From positions 1 to 41,328 of the forward strand of contig JAFDVU010000046.1 of assembly GCA_018268835.1 (NCBI GenBank): DNA of 41,328 nucleotides, given 5' to 3'. This document shows positions 25,315 through 33,259 of this stretch, piece after piece. The stretch is from Acidobacteriota bacterium. GTDB lineage: Bacteria; Acidobacteriota; Terriglobia; Bryobacterales; Bryobacteraceae. The notes below the pieces were generated by a model, which ran no database searches, was not told the origin of the DNA, and saw nothing but the letters and a program-made list of their open reading frames with translations. Numbering within the stretch: the stretch's first letter is position 1; each line of letters starts with the position of its first letter. A program made the translations under genes and the position numbers.

Positions 25315-27390
25315 CTACATGGCAGGCTGCGTGTCATCCGGCGGGGACGGGGGAGGCAGCGGGATGGTGAGCCGCAGGGTCGTGCCCTCACCCGGGCGGC
25401 TGAGGATTTCGAGAGAGCCGTTCACCAGCCGCGCCCTTTCGCGAATGCTCACCAGTCCGAGCCCGCCCGCGGCTCCAGCGGCCGCAGGATCCATGCCGGC
25501 GCCGCGGTCGGACACAGTCACGCAAAGGGATTCGGGCGAGCAGGCCAGCTGAACCTCGACTTCCCTGACGCCCGAGTGCTTGATCGAGTTCTGCAACGCC
25601 GCCTGCGCCACGCGGTACGCACAGAGTGCCACCGCAGGCGGCACCTCTTCGCAGGCGCCTTCGCCGCGGAAGGTGATGGAGTGTGAAGTCAACGCGGCGT
25701 ATCCGGAGCAGTAGTTGCGCAGGACTGCAGCGAGACCGGAGTGCTGCAGCACGGAAGGGTGCAGTTCATGGGATAGCCGGCGGACGTGTTCGGCCAGTTG
25801 CGCGAGCCGCTGCTGGATGAGGGTGGTCTGGGCGATCGCCTCCGGCGCGCCGGCGGGGATCTTCTTCTTCAGACTGCTGCTGGCGATGCTGATGGCGGCA
25901 ATCTGCTGGCTCAGGTCGTCGTGCATCTCGCGCGCCAGACGTTTGCGTTCCTCTTCCTCTGCGTTGATGATGCGGGCGCTGAGGGCGCGGATCTCGTGTT
26001 CGTTACGGGTCCGCTCGCGCAGTTCGGCGGCCAACGCCTGGTTGGCATCGCGCAGGCTCTGCTCGGCCTCGTAGCGGTCGGTGACGTCGGTCAGGGACCC
26101 GGCGTACCCGGCAAACTTCCCGCCTGGAGCACTCTGCGGCAGGCCGTGCAGGGCCGTCCAGCGGTAGGCGCCGTCGAAGCGGCGGACGCGGAACTCGTCC
26201 TGATATGGGCCCCCTGTCGTCAGGCTGGCATGAAACGTCTCGCGTGCACGCTCGCGGTCCTCGGGGTGAACGTAGTCCAACCAAGCGGAACCCAGGCTCT
26301 CTCGGCTGGTGCCGAGGAAGGCTGCGCACTGGCGGTTGATGAAGGTATTTTCTCCCGTGGGCGAAGTGGTCCACAGGTAAGGTGGGGTATCGTTGGTGAT
26401 CTGGCGGAACCAGTTTTCGCGGATGCGTTGCACCTTCAGTTGGCGGCCCTTCCAGATGAAGCCCGCCACCGCCGCGTTGGCGGCGGCGATCAATACGACC
26501 ACGAACGCCATCTCCCACCCCAGACGGCGCAGCGGTCCCTCTACTTCCGCGACATCGATCTTCGCGCGGAGGTACCAGTTGGAACCGGGGATCTCGTGGG
26601 CGACTCCCATCACGGGCACGTTCCGGTAATCGGACCGGCGAGATACCCGCCCTTCCACGAACCCCGGTTCGCCGGGCAGGGTCCGGTCGGACAGAGTCCG
26701 GCGCAGCCGAAGCGCCGTGCCCGGCCGGTGGCGTAGTTCGTTCAGGTACAGAACCTGATCGCCCTCGCGGCGCAAGAGCAGCGTTTCGGCCGTGCGGCTC
26801 GCCGTGGGCCACGACTGGACAAACGGAAACAGGAACGTGCGCGGATCGATATCGAGGATGATCGCACCACCTCCCGGCACCGGCACAGTGAGCGACATCC
26901 ACGGGCTTCCCGAACCGTTCTCCGGGTACAGATCCGATAGCACCACCCGGCCTTCTGCTGAAGCTTGCGCGGCGAGGTTGCGGAAGCGCACGGAATCTGG
27001 ATGCGGGTTTCCAACCTTCAGGAGTGTTGCTCCGCTGGAGTCCGTAACCACCGCCCCGCCATACTGGAACACGCTGGTGACACGGCTCAGGACATCCAGC
27101 AGTGCGATACGTTCGGTTTCGGACGCGCGGCCCTCGACGACCCGCCGCGCCAGTCGCAGGACCTGCGCCGCCTCGAGAGCTTTGCCATCGCCGATCCTCT
27201 CCTGCCGCCAGTTCGCGATCTGAATCGCCTTGACTTCGGCGATTGCAGCCAACTCCCTCCCTACCGTGGCTTCCAGGGCGGCGCTCTGGCGGAGGAAATA
27301 CCACCACGCGGCCGCCGTCAAGCAACCCGCGCCGAGAACCACCGAAATGAAAAGAATCCGGCCCAGTCGCCGGTTGGCTCGGTCCTTCAT
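25315..27390 (-). CDS. Membrane PAS sensor histidine kinase, NarX/DegS-type (HisKA_3)
   Basis: A 691-residue inner-membrane sensor kinase. Helix 1 is at about 12-31, a large periplasmic sensor region of about 240 residues (Cache-like) follows, and helix 2 (MAFVVVLIAAANAAVAGFIW) leads to a PAS domain (TSPTGENTFINRQCAAFLG, with a PAC segment). The HisKA_3 dimerisation helix carries the phospho-acceptor His490 in LAREMHDDLSQQ. The ATPase domain ends in VSDRGAGMDP and GLGLVSIRERA. This kinase class pairs with NarL/LuxR-type regulators, and one is encoded just upstream on the same strand. ATG 27390 is chosen; an in-frame GTG at 27402 is also possible. The signal sensed is unknown. Confidence 0.93.
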   Translation of the reverse strand: MKDRANRRLGRILFISVVLGAGCLTAAAWWYFLRQSAALEATVGRELAAIAEVKAIQIANWRQERIGDGKALEAAQVLRLARRVVEGRASETERIALLDVLSRVTSVFQYGGAVVTDSSGATLLKVGNPHPDSVRFRNLAAQASAEGRVVLSDLYPENGSGSPWMSLTVPVPGGGAIILDIDPRTFLFPFVQSWPTASRTAETLLLRREGDQVLYLNELRHRPGTALRLRRTLSDRTLPGEPGFVEGRVSRRSDYRNVPVMGVAHEIPGSNWYLRAKIDVAEVEGPLRRLGWEMAFVVVLIAAANAAVAGFIWKGRQLKVQRIRENWFRQITNDTPPYLWTTSPTGENTFINRQCAAFLGTSRESLGSAWLDYVHPEDRERARETFHASLTTGGPYQDEFRVRRFDGAYRWTALHGLPQSAPGGKFAGYAGSLTDVTDRYEAEQSLRDANQALAAELRERTRNEHEIRALSARIINAEEEERKRLAREMHDDLSQQIAAISIASSSLKKKIPAGAPEAIAQTTLIQQRLAQLAEHVRRLSHELHPSVLQHSGLAAVLRNYCSGYAALTSHSITFRGEGACEEVPPAVALCAYRVAQAALQNSIKHSGVREVEVQLACSPESLCVTVSDRGAGMDPAAAGAAGGLGLVSIRERARLVNGSLEILSRPGEGTTLRLTIPLPPPSPPDDTQPAM

Positions 27391-27426
27391 CGCGTGGCCC
27401 ACAATTGCCGGCGGCCCCGCCGGAGT

Positions 27427-28068
27427 CTACTCGCCAACCAGCCCGGCGCGAACGGCGTACTTCACCAGATCCGCCGTGGAAGCCGCGCCGAGCGCCTGCA
27501 TGATCTCGTATTTATGCGATTCAGCTGTGCGCGGGGAGATTCCCAGGATGGCCGCAACCTCCTTCATGGTGCGCCCTTCGGCGATCAACTGCAGCACCTC
27601 CCGCTGGCGTGCTGTCAGTTGGGCTTCACGATTTCTCTCCGGAACCGCAGCTTCCAGAAGGACATCGATCACGTCCCGGGCGATCAGGGGACTGACGTAG
27701 GCGTGTCCCCGGGCAACCTGCTGAATCGCTTCGATAAGATCCTCCTCCGGAGACACCTTGAGCACGTAACCGCGGGCTCCGGCGCGAAATGCACTCACGG
27801 CGGTGGGCGCATCGGCATGCATGGTGAGGACGACGAAGCGGGTCTCGGGCATCCGGGAACGGATTTGCCGGATTGCGTCCAGGCCGTTGAGCAGCGGCAT
27901 GGAGATATCGGTGGCGATTACATCCGGATGCAGCTTTTCGGCCGCGTCCAGCAGGGCCCGGCCGTCATGAACCACGCCTACCAGTTCGAAGGTGTCCTTG
28001 AGCAACTCGCGCAACCCGTGGGCCACCACGGCGTGGTCGTCCGCCAAAAGTACTCGGATCTTCGGCAT
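27427..28068 (-). CDS. NarL/FixJ-family response regulator
   Basis: A 213-residue two-domain regulator. The receiver domain has the acidic pocket at Asp10-Asp11, phospho-acceptor Asp54, Thr82 and Lys104. The C-terminal LuxR-type HTH runs from about 150 to 213 (LTARQREVLQLIAEGRTMKEVA, then SPRTAESHKYEIM). It should be phosphorylated by the HisKA_3 kinase encoded immediately downstream; its stop lies 36 bp before the kinase ATG. The order regulator-kinase and the matching subfamilies make cognate pairing very likely. Target promoters are unknown; the structured region around 28.8 kb and the genes either side of it are candidates. Confidence 0.95.
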   Translation of the reverse strand: MPKIRVLLADDHAVVAHGLRELLKDTFELVGVVHDGRALLDAAEKLHPDVIATDISMPLLNGLDAIRQIRSRMPETRFVVLTMHADAPTAVSAFRAGARGYVLKVSPEEDLIEAIQQVARGHAYVSPLIARDVIDVLLEAAVPERNREAQLTARQREVLQLIAEGRTMKEVAAILGISPRTAESHKYEIMQALGAASTADLVKYAVRAGLVGE

Positions 28069-28081
28069 TCGGACTGCCTAC

Positions 28082-28087
28082 ATTATA
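28082..28087 (-). promoter_or_regulatory. Candidate -10 element for the response regulator-kinase operon
   Basis: On the minus strand a perfect TATAAT lies 13 bp before the ATG at 28068. No good -35 hexamer is found at 16-18 bp, so the site may need an activator or be fortuitous. If used, the transcript would have a leader of only a few bases. Confidence 0.35.
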
Positions 28088-28135
28088 GGCGTAATGCCTC
28101 CGAATGTACCGGAAAAGACGTCCAGGGAATCCCGG

Positions 28136-28543
28136 TTAGTCCCGGTAGCCGCGGCCGGCCCCGGCACCGTGCGAGAGGTAGCGCTCTCCGGCCAGAACCG
28201 CGCGCAGCGCCGGGATCAGTTCTTCCCCGGCATCGACCTTGAGGACGTAGCCGCGGACTCCGGCGGCAGCGGCTTTGGCGATGAGATCGCGATCGTCGTA
28301 AATGGTGAGGATCACGACTGCATCGCAGAGTCCCGAACCAACGATCTCGCGCGCGGCGTCGATGCCGTTGATGCCCGGCATCTCGACATCCGCGACCACG
28401 GCGTCCGGCAGGTACTCGCGAACCGCATGCAGCAGGCTCGTACCGTCAGCGGTGGAGGAGACGACGCGGAATTCCGGCTCCAGCAGGGAACGGATCTCGG
28501 CGAGGAGCCCCGCGTGATCGTCCGCCAGGACGAGGCGGGGCAC
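28136..28543 (-). CDS. Single-domain response regulator (stand-alone receiver)
   Basis: A 135-residue protein that is only a receiver domain. The pocket Asp8-Asp9, phospho-acceptor Asp52 in VVADVEMPG, Thr80 and Lys102 (YVLKVDAG) are all intact. The sequence clearly resembles the receivers of NarL-type regulators (ALRAVLAGERYLS, which normally leads into the LuxR HTH), yet the protein stops after RGYRD and no HTH remnant is seen downstream. It may be a phosphate sink or a protein-binding output, or a regulator that lost its DNA-binding part. The start is uncertain: GTG 28543 fits the domain edge, while a TTG at 28630 would add 29 unconserved residues. It precedes the NarL-type regulator gene by 67 bp. 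Confidence 0.8.
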   Translation of the reverse strand: MPRLVLADDHAGLLAEIRSLLEPEFRVVSSTADGTSLLHAVREYLPDAVVADVEMPGINGIDAAREIVGSGLCDAVVILTIYDDRDLIAKAAAAGVRGYVLKVDAGEELIPALRAVLAGERYLSHGAGAGRGYRD

Positions 28544-28829
28544 GGAGGATTGCCCCGTCTCGTCCAGTAATGGCGGCCTGCTCCGAGTTCCCACCCTCTC
28601 AATTGAAGCGCGGCGCAAGGCACATCGCAATCCGAAAAACTACGGGTCATCTGGCCGTGGCAATTTCGGACCGGGCCTTCCGTACCGTAATTTCCTTCCA
28701 GGATTCAGGGAGTTCTTCCGATTGGTCTCACTTCGCTGATAAGCCACAATCATGTTGGGCAAGAGGCTCGGGAAGACTCCCGGGCCAGTCGATATGCAGT
28801 CGCCACGCTGTGTCGATACGGCTCGCTCA

Positions 28830-28943
28830 GGCCGCCGGTCTCCCTCGAGGGAACGTCGTCAAGGTTATCACTGGCTTCCGGAGCGGGTCGCGGGTCCCGG
28901 GTCCCCAATAAGCGGCGCGGCTACTGGAGGGAGACCGGCGGCC
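28830..28943. repeat. Perfect 17-bp inverted repeat with 80-bp spacer
   Basis: GGCCGCCGGTCTCCCTC at 28830-28846 is the exact reverse complement of 28927-28943. The flanking bases do not match, so the arms are sharply bounded. The right arm ends 45 bp before the start codon of the small HTH gene. A dimeric-regulator site pair, a structured leader RNA or the ends of a small decayed element could all give this pattern. Confidence 0.75.
28884..28903 (+). repeat. Three CGGGTC hexamers at a 7-bp period
   Basis: CGGGTC occurs at 28884, 28891 and 28898, exactly seven bases apart, inside the spacer of the inverted repeat. The last two copies join to form a partly palindromic GGGTCCCGGGTCCC segment. 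Confidence 0.6.
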
Positions 28944-28988
28944 ACCATCCGGGCGCGGGAGGCGCTTCGATAACTAGGAGGCGCTCGT

Positions 28989-29282
28989 ATGCTTCCGGAT
29001 AACAGACGGCGGACGAGCCCGGAAGACGTCGCACTCGTCCACGAGTTGCTGGCTGCCATGCCGGCTATCGAACAGACCACCCTGGCCCGGTACTACCGGG
29101 GCATAGAGAGCGCCGCGTCGATCGAGGCGGCGCTCAACCTCCCTAAAGGGTGGATTATCGAGATTCACAGGGAACTGCGGAGACAGTTCTTCCTGGGCCT
29201 CGTGAGCAGGGACAAAATCGATCTCAACAGGATGAACCGGCGCGGAGCAGAGGTGATGGACCGAGAAGTCCAGGAGGTATGA
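28989..29282 (+). CDS. Small sigma-70 region 4-like HTH protein
   Basis: A 97-residue protein. Residues 24-70 (MPAIEQTTLARYYRGIESAA and the following helices) resemble the helix-turn-helix of sigma-factor region 4: an 'aspect-all-reach' start, a Y-Y-R-G turn, then a short recognition helix (LPKGWIIEIHRELRRQFF). Regions 2 and 3 of a sigma factor are absent, so it is not a complete sigma factor. It may be a small DNA-binding or RNA-polymerase-binding adaptor. TAGGAGG lies ten bases before ATG 28989, and its TGA stop overlaps the ATG of the hybrid kinase (ATGA at 29279-29282), which implies translational coupling and a shared role. The resemblance is by pattern only. Confidence 0.65.
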   Translation: MLPDNRRRTSPEDVALVHELLAAMPAIEQTTLARYYRGIESAASIEAALNLPKGWIIEIHRELRRQFFLGLVSRDKIDLNRMNRRGAEVMDREVQEV

Positions 29283-31549
29283 CGACGCCACCAGGGATGG
29301 ACGGCATTTTACTGGAAAGCGTTCTGGAGCACGCCGCGGTCCCGATGGCCATCATGGCCGTTACCGGAGAGGTGGAGTGGGCCAACCCGGCTTTCACGGA
29401 GCTTACCGGTTACCGGGTTGCGGACCTGATAGGGCGAGGGGCTTGGCGGTATGCCACTCCATCGCCGGCCGACCATGATGCCATCGAACGGGCGGTGTTG
29501 GCCGGGCAAATCTGGCGCGGCTACATCTGGAGTCACCGCCGTGATGGGTCCGCCTACGTGGCGGAGACGGTAATTGGCCCCGTGCGAGGGTCCGACGGGG
29601 CTATTAGGCGCTGCTTCGCGGTGAAGTGCGACGTGACCAGCACGTTTCGCGAGGAGCGCCGGACGCACGAGGCGAAGGAGGGTCTGGACCTGGCGGCTGA
29701 GACGGCCGGGCTGGGGTTCTGGGATTGGGACCTGCGTACCGGCGCCATGGCTTTCAACCGGGTGCTGCAAGACATGACCGGTTACAGCCCGGACCAGGTG
29801 AAGGCCAGCTTTCACGCGTGGCGCGGACTGCTGCATCCCGAGGACGCGGGCGGGGTTCTGGCCGGGCTGTTGGCGTGTCTCCGCGGGAAGCGGCCGGACT
29901 TCGACGCCGTCTTCCGGGTGCGGCAGGCCGACGGCGGGTATCGTCACATGCGCGGGCGCGGACGTGTGGTGCATCGTGATGGTGCGGGCAAGGCGCTGCG
30001 CTTCATCGGAACGTTCCTCGAAGTTTCGGGGCAGGTTCGGATGGAGCAGCAGGCACGGCAGGCAGGAAAACTGGAGGCGCTCGGGCTGCTGGCCAGCGGC
30101 GTGGCGCACGACTTCAACAACCTGCTCACGGTGATCAACGGGAATCTGGAACTGCTGCGATCCCGCGTGGATCACGACGAGGCTTCGTTGCGCTGTGTGG
30201 AACTGGCTGCCGGGGCCGGGAACCGCGCGGCTACGCTTTCGCAGCGGGTGCTCTCCTTCAGCCGGCCGGAGGAGCAGAGGTACGCCGTAGTGTCCTTCAA
30301 TGACGCGGTGAACGAGGCGGTGCGCTTCGCCGCGCAACTGATCGAGGAGGACATCCGGCTGGAAACGTCGCTGGAGCCGGAACTGCGCACGGTGTGCGGC
30401 GACATTGCGCTGTTTCAGCAGGTGATGGTCAACCTGATTCTCAACGCGCGCGACGCCCCGCCACGGGGCGGCAGAATCCGGATCGAGACACGTAATGTGG
30501 ACCTGGCGGAACCGGTTTTAGCGGGCAACGAGGAACTGCCGTCTGGAAGCTATGTGCAGGTGACCGTCGCGGATAGCGGCGAGGGCATGGACGAAGAGAC
30601 GCTGGCGCAGATTTTCCAGCCGTTTGATACGGCCCGGTCGAGGAGGGGGGGGCCCGGCCTGGGGCTCTCCACGGCGTACGCCACCGTGAGACAGTTCGGC
30701 GGTGGGATCGGCGTGGAGAGCCGTGCCGGGAGCGGAACAACGTTCCGGATCTACCTGCCGGCAGCGGAAGGGGCGGCGGAGGAGACTCCGCAGCCCGTGT
30801 GCCAGGTGAGTGGCGGGGACGCGACCATCCTGCTGGTGGAAGACGACGGCGACGTGCGGCACTTCGCGACGACGGCGCTGGAGAATCGGGGATACACCGT
30901 ACTGGCCGCGGCGGATGCGGCGGAGGCGGAACGAATGGCCGCCGGCTCCACGATCGATGCGGTAGTTGCCGACGTCATCCTGCCGGATGGGCGCGGCACT
31001 GAACTGGCGGCGCGATTGCGGCTGCGGCAGCCGGACCTGCGGGTGCTGTTCATCTCAGGGTACGGCCCGGACGCCTTCGAGGAGGGGGATGCGGAGGCGG
31101 AGTCTTTTCTGCCGAAGCCATTCACCGCCGACCTGCTGGCGCTCCGGCTCGCCGAGGTGTTGCATTCGGGACGGCGCCGGTGCGCGATGGTAGTGGACGA
31201 CGATCCGGCGATTCTGCGCTTCTTGGCGGGCGCGCTGGGACAGGCCGGTTTCGACGTGATCACGGCGGGCGATGGACGGGAGGCGATGGCGCTGGCGGCC
31301 GCGCGCCAGGTGGATATCGTGGTCACCGACCTGGTGATGCCGGAGGTGGAGGGGATCGAACTGATCGGCAGCCTGCGCAGGCTGCGCCCGCCGATGCCGG
31401 TGGTGGCGATCTCGGGCGCGTTCAACGGCGACTTCCTGCGGGTCGCGGTGGGACTGGGGGCGCAGGCCGCGCTGGCCAAACCGTTCACCGCGGAGCAATT
31501 GGTCGCGAGCGTGCGATGCGCGCTGCAATCCGTGAACGGGCACGGGTAG
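29279..31549 (+). CDS. Hybrid histidine kinase, PAS-PAS-HisKA-HATPase-REC-REC
   Basis: A 756-residue soluble hybrid kinase with no membrane helix. PAS1 is at about 10-120 (EWANPAFTELTGY), and PAS2 at about 140-255 (FWDWDLRTGAMAFNRVLQ, PAC end RFIGTFLEVS). The dimerisation helix has His277 in LASGVAHDFNNLL. The ATPase domain has NLILNARDA, DSGEGMDEE and GPGLGLSTAY. Two receivers follow, with phospho-acceptors Asp565 (VVADVILPD) and Asp684 (VVTDLVMPE). The tandem receivers suggest a phosphorelay or internal feedback. The gene is coupled by ATGA to the small HTH protein, and the lone receiver gene across the intergenic region could be a further partner. The signal is probably cytoplasmic and unknown. 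Confidence 0.93.
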   Translation: MTTPPGMDGILLESVLEHAAVPMAIMAVTGEVEWANPAFTELTGYRVADLIGRGAWRYATPSPADHDAIERAVLAGQIWRGYIWSHRRDGSAYVAETVIGPVRGSDGAIRRCFAVKCDVTSTFREERRTHEAKEGLDLAAETAGLGFWDWDLRTGAMAFNRVLQDMTGYSPDQVKASFHAWRGLLHPEDAGGVLAGLLACLRGKRPDFDAVFRVRQADGGYRHMRGRGRVVHRDGAGKALRFIGTFLEVSGQVRMEQQARQAGKLEALGLLASGVAHDFNNLLTVINGNLELLRSRVDHDEASLRCVELAAGAGNRAATLSQRVLSFSRPEEQRYAVVSFNDAVNEAVRFAAQLIEEDIRLETSLEPELRTVCGDIALFQQVMVNLILNARDAPPRGGRIRIETRNVDLAEPVLAGNEELPSGSYVQVTVADSGEGMDEETLAQIFQPFDTARSRRGGPGLGLSTAYATVRQFGGGIGVESRAGSGTTFRIYLPAAEGAAEETPQPVCQVSGGDATILLVEDDGDVRHFATTALENRGYTVLAAADAAEAERMAAGSTIDAVVADVILPDGRGTELAARLRLRQPDLRVLFISGYGPDAFEEGDAEAESFLPKPFTADLLALRLAEVLHSGRRRCAMVVDDDPAILRFLAGALGQAGFDVITAGDGREAMALAAARQVDIVVTDLVMPEVEGIELIGSLRRLRPPMPVVAISGAFNGDFLRVAVGLGAQAALAKPFTAEQLVASVRCALQSVNGHG

Positions 31550-31561
31550 GGCGCGGCTAAG

Positions 31562-31594
31562 AACCGGGGTGGCAGGACCACAGGCGCCGGTTTT
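31562..31594 (+). terminator. Possible terminator after the hybrid kinase
   Basis: AACCGG at 31562-31567 pairs with CCGGTT at 31587-31592 around an inner GTGG/CCAC stem, followed by T residues that run to 31594. The stem is interrupted and overlaps the stop codon of the convergent gene, so this is a modest call. Confidence 0.35.
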
Positions 31595-32324
31595 AGCGGG
31601 TGCGCGCGAGGACGCGTTGGACGGCGGCGGCGATGCGGGCGTCTTTTGGGGGCGCGGTGGACTCGTTGGAGAAGGGCGCGTAGATGAGTCCGCGGGGATT
31701 GACGCCCTCGGGAAAGGGGGCTTCTCCACTGAGCGCGAGGATAGTCACCACCTTGCCGAGACCGATGGCCTGGACCGGGTAGGAGGGCACTGTTTCGTCG
31801 CGGCGGACGAGACCGTGGGCCGGTTCCACCATTTGGAACGCGGCGCGGATTCCGCCGGTGATTTCGGTGCCATCTTTCCAGCAGCCTTCGAAAGCGAGGG
31901 ACGCATCGGGGCTTAGGGATGCCAGGCAGTGCTCGAACTCGTCCGCCGCAACGGAGAGGCCGCGATGGGTGTAGCGCAGGACGGCGGGCTCGAGTTTGGT
32001 GAAGGCCTGATCGACGGCGACGACGACATCGTCGGGCTGGGGTGGGCGGGCGCCAAGTCCGTTCCAGCGCAGGAGGATGCCGGCGCGGTCGAGCTCGTGG
32101 GTCTTCATGATCCGGGCGGAGACGAAGTCGGCGATCTGGCGGGTGATACGGAAGCCGGTCTGGATGAAGACGGCGCGAGTGCCGCGGGCATCTTCGAGGG
32201 CGAGGACACTTACGGAGCCGGCGTCGGCCGAGGCGGCTTTGTAATCGGCGGCGGACAGCGCGCCAATCAGCAGCAGGTCAATACCGATACAGCCAGCGAG
32301 CTTTATCCAGGACCTTGTCCGCAT
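31593..32324 (-). CDS. Secreted protein, degenerate neutral-ceramidase-like domain
   Basis: A 243-residue exported protein with a signal peptide ending near GALSAAD. The segment VLALEDARGTRAVFIQTGF, the following helix (ADFVSARIMKTHELDRAGILL), and later PVQAIGLGKVVTILALSGEA match the order of conserved blocks I know from bacterial neutral/alkaline ceramidase-like proteins. In those enzymes a metal-binding N-S-S-H-T-H-x-G-P motif comes right after the leucine strand; here the position reads WNGLGARPP, so the zinc ligands are gone. The protein is also much shorter than a ceramidase. It may be a binding protein or a decayed enzyme. ATG 32324 lies 47 bp inside the 3' end of pdhB in another frame, implying coupled translation; that start is needed for the signal peptide. 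The family link is an inference. Confidence 0.6.
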   Translation of the reverse strand: MRTRSWIKLAGCIGIDLLLIGALSAADYKAASADAGSVSVLALEDARGTRAVFIQTGFRITRQIADFVSARIMKTHELDRAGILLRWNGLGARPPQPDDVVVAVDQAFTKLEPAVLRYTHRGLSVAADEFEHCLASLSPDASLAFEGCWKDGTEITGGIRAAFQMVEPAHGLVRRDETVPSYPVQAIGLGKVVTILALSGEAPFPEGVNPRGLIYAPFSNESTAPPKDARIAAAVQRVLARTR

Positions 32325-33255
32325 TGGGCAGGAATGCCTCCTCCAGCGGCGGGCTGAAGGGAATCGGAGTATCCGGCGCCGTGACCCGGAGGATGGGGCC
32401 GTCCAGGTATTCGAAGGCGCCCTCGTTGATGGTGGCGGCGAGTTCGCCGGCCATGCCGCCGGTGCGTGTGTCCTCGTGGACGAGCAGGACCTTGCCGGTT
32501 TTGCGTGCGCTGGCGCAGACGGTGTCGCGATCGAGTGGCATGAGGGTGCGCAGGTCCACGACTTCGACCGAGGCGCCTTCCTCGGCGGCGAGTCTGTCGG
32601 CCACTTCGAGGGCGGTCCAGACCATGGCTCCGTAGGTGACGATGCTCAGGTCGCGGCCTTCGCGGACGACCTTGGCCTTGCCGATGGGCACGGTGTAATC
32701 TTCCTCGGGGAGTTCGTCTTTAATCCTGCGGTAGAGGCCTTTGTGCTCGAAGAAGATGACGGGGTCGTTGTCGCGGATGGCAGCCTTGATCAGGCCCTTG
32801 GCATCGTAGGCGGTCGCGGGGCAGACTACTTTGAGGCCCGGGGTGCGGACGAACCACATCTCGGGATTCTGCGAGTGGAAGGGTCCGCCGTGGATGCCGC
32901 CGCCGGAGGGGGCGCGCACCACGATGGGGACGGGAGCGTTCCAGCGATAGCGGCATTTGGCGGCGAAGTTGACCAGTTGGTCGAAGCCGCAGGAGATGAA
33001 GTCGGCGAACTGCATTTCGGCGACGGGGCGCAGTCCCATGAGCCCGGCGCCGATGGCGGCGCCGGCGATGGCGGCTTCGGAGATGGGAGTATCGACGACG
33101 CGCCGGGTGCCGAACCGCTCGAGGAAGCCGGCGGTGACCTTGAAGGCGCCGCCATATTCGGCGATGTCCTCGCCGATGCAGAAGACGTTAGGGTCGCGCT
33201 CCATCTCTTCCCAGAGACCCTCGCGAATTGCTTCCAGGTACGTGGTGGACGGCAT
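32278..33255 (-). CDS. pdhB: 2-oxoacid (pyruvate) dehydrogenase E1 beta subunit
   Basis: A 325-residue E1-beta subunit, the partner of the alpha subunit encoded 4 bp upstream. Typical segments are present: FCIGEDIAEYGGAFKVTAGF near the N-terminus, DTPISEAAIAGAAIGAGLMG, RAPSGGGIHGGPFHSQ with the proposed active-site His, and the C-terminal KVLLVHEDTRTGG. With E1-alpha it decarboxylates pyruvate or a related 2-oxoacid on ThDP and acetylates a lipoyl E2. ATG 33255 starts at MPSTTYLEAIREGL, the usual N-terminus. Acetoin or branched-chain oxoacid dehydrogenase E1 are alternatives that sequence reading cannot exclude. E2 and E3 genes are not in the window. Confidence 0.92.
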   Translation of the reverse strand: MPSTTYLEAIREGLWEEMERDPNVFCIGEDIAEYGGAFKVTAGFLERFGTRRVVDTPISEAAIAGAAIGAGLMGLRPVAEMQFADFISCGFDQLVNFAAKCRYRWNAPVPIVVRAPSGGGIHGGPFHSQNPEMWFVRTPGLKVVCPATAYDAKGLIKAAIRDNDPVIFFEHKGLYRRIKDELPEEDYTVPIGKAKVVREGRDLSIVTYGAMVWTALEVADRLAAEEGASVEVVDLRTLMPLDRDTVCASARKTGKVLLVHEDTRTGGMAGELAATINEGAFEYLDGPILRVTAPDTPIPFSPPLEEAFLPNADKVLDKARWLYRY

Positions 33256-33259
33256 GGGC

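Larger units (their letters stand above)
28544..28988. other. 445-bp divergent intergenic region with strong secondary structure
   Basis: No convincing gene is present. The region separates the single-receiver gene (minus) from the HTH-hybrid kinase pair (plus). It contains a CGGGA/TCCCG hairpin near 28769-28781, the perfect inverted repeat and heptamer repeats listed separately, and a duplicated GAGGCGCT just before the plus-strand start, the second copy of which overlaps the ribosome-binding site. Confidence 0.7.

Noticed and set aside
28570..28911. 113-codon plus-strand frame in the 28.6-28.9 kb intergenic region
   Set aside because: No ribosome-binding site, no domain, Ser/Arg-rich composition, and it crosses the left arm of the inverted repeat.
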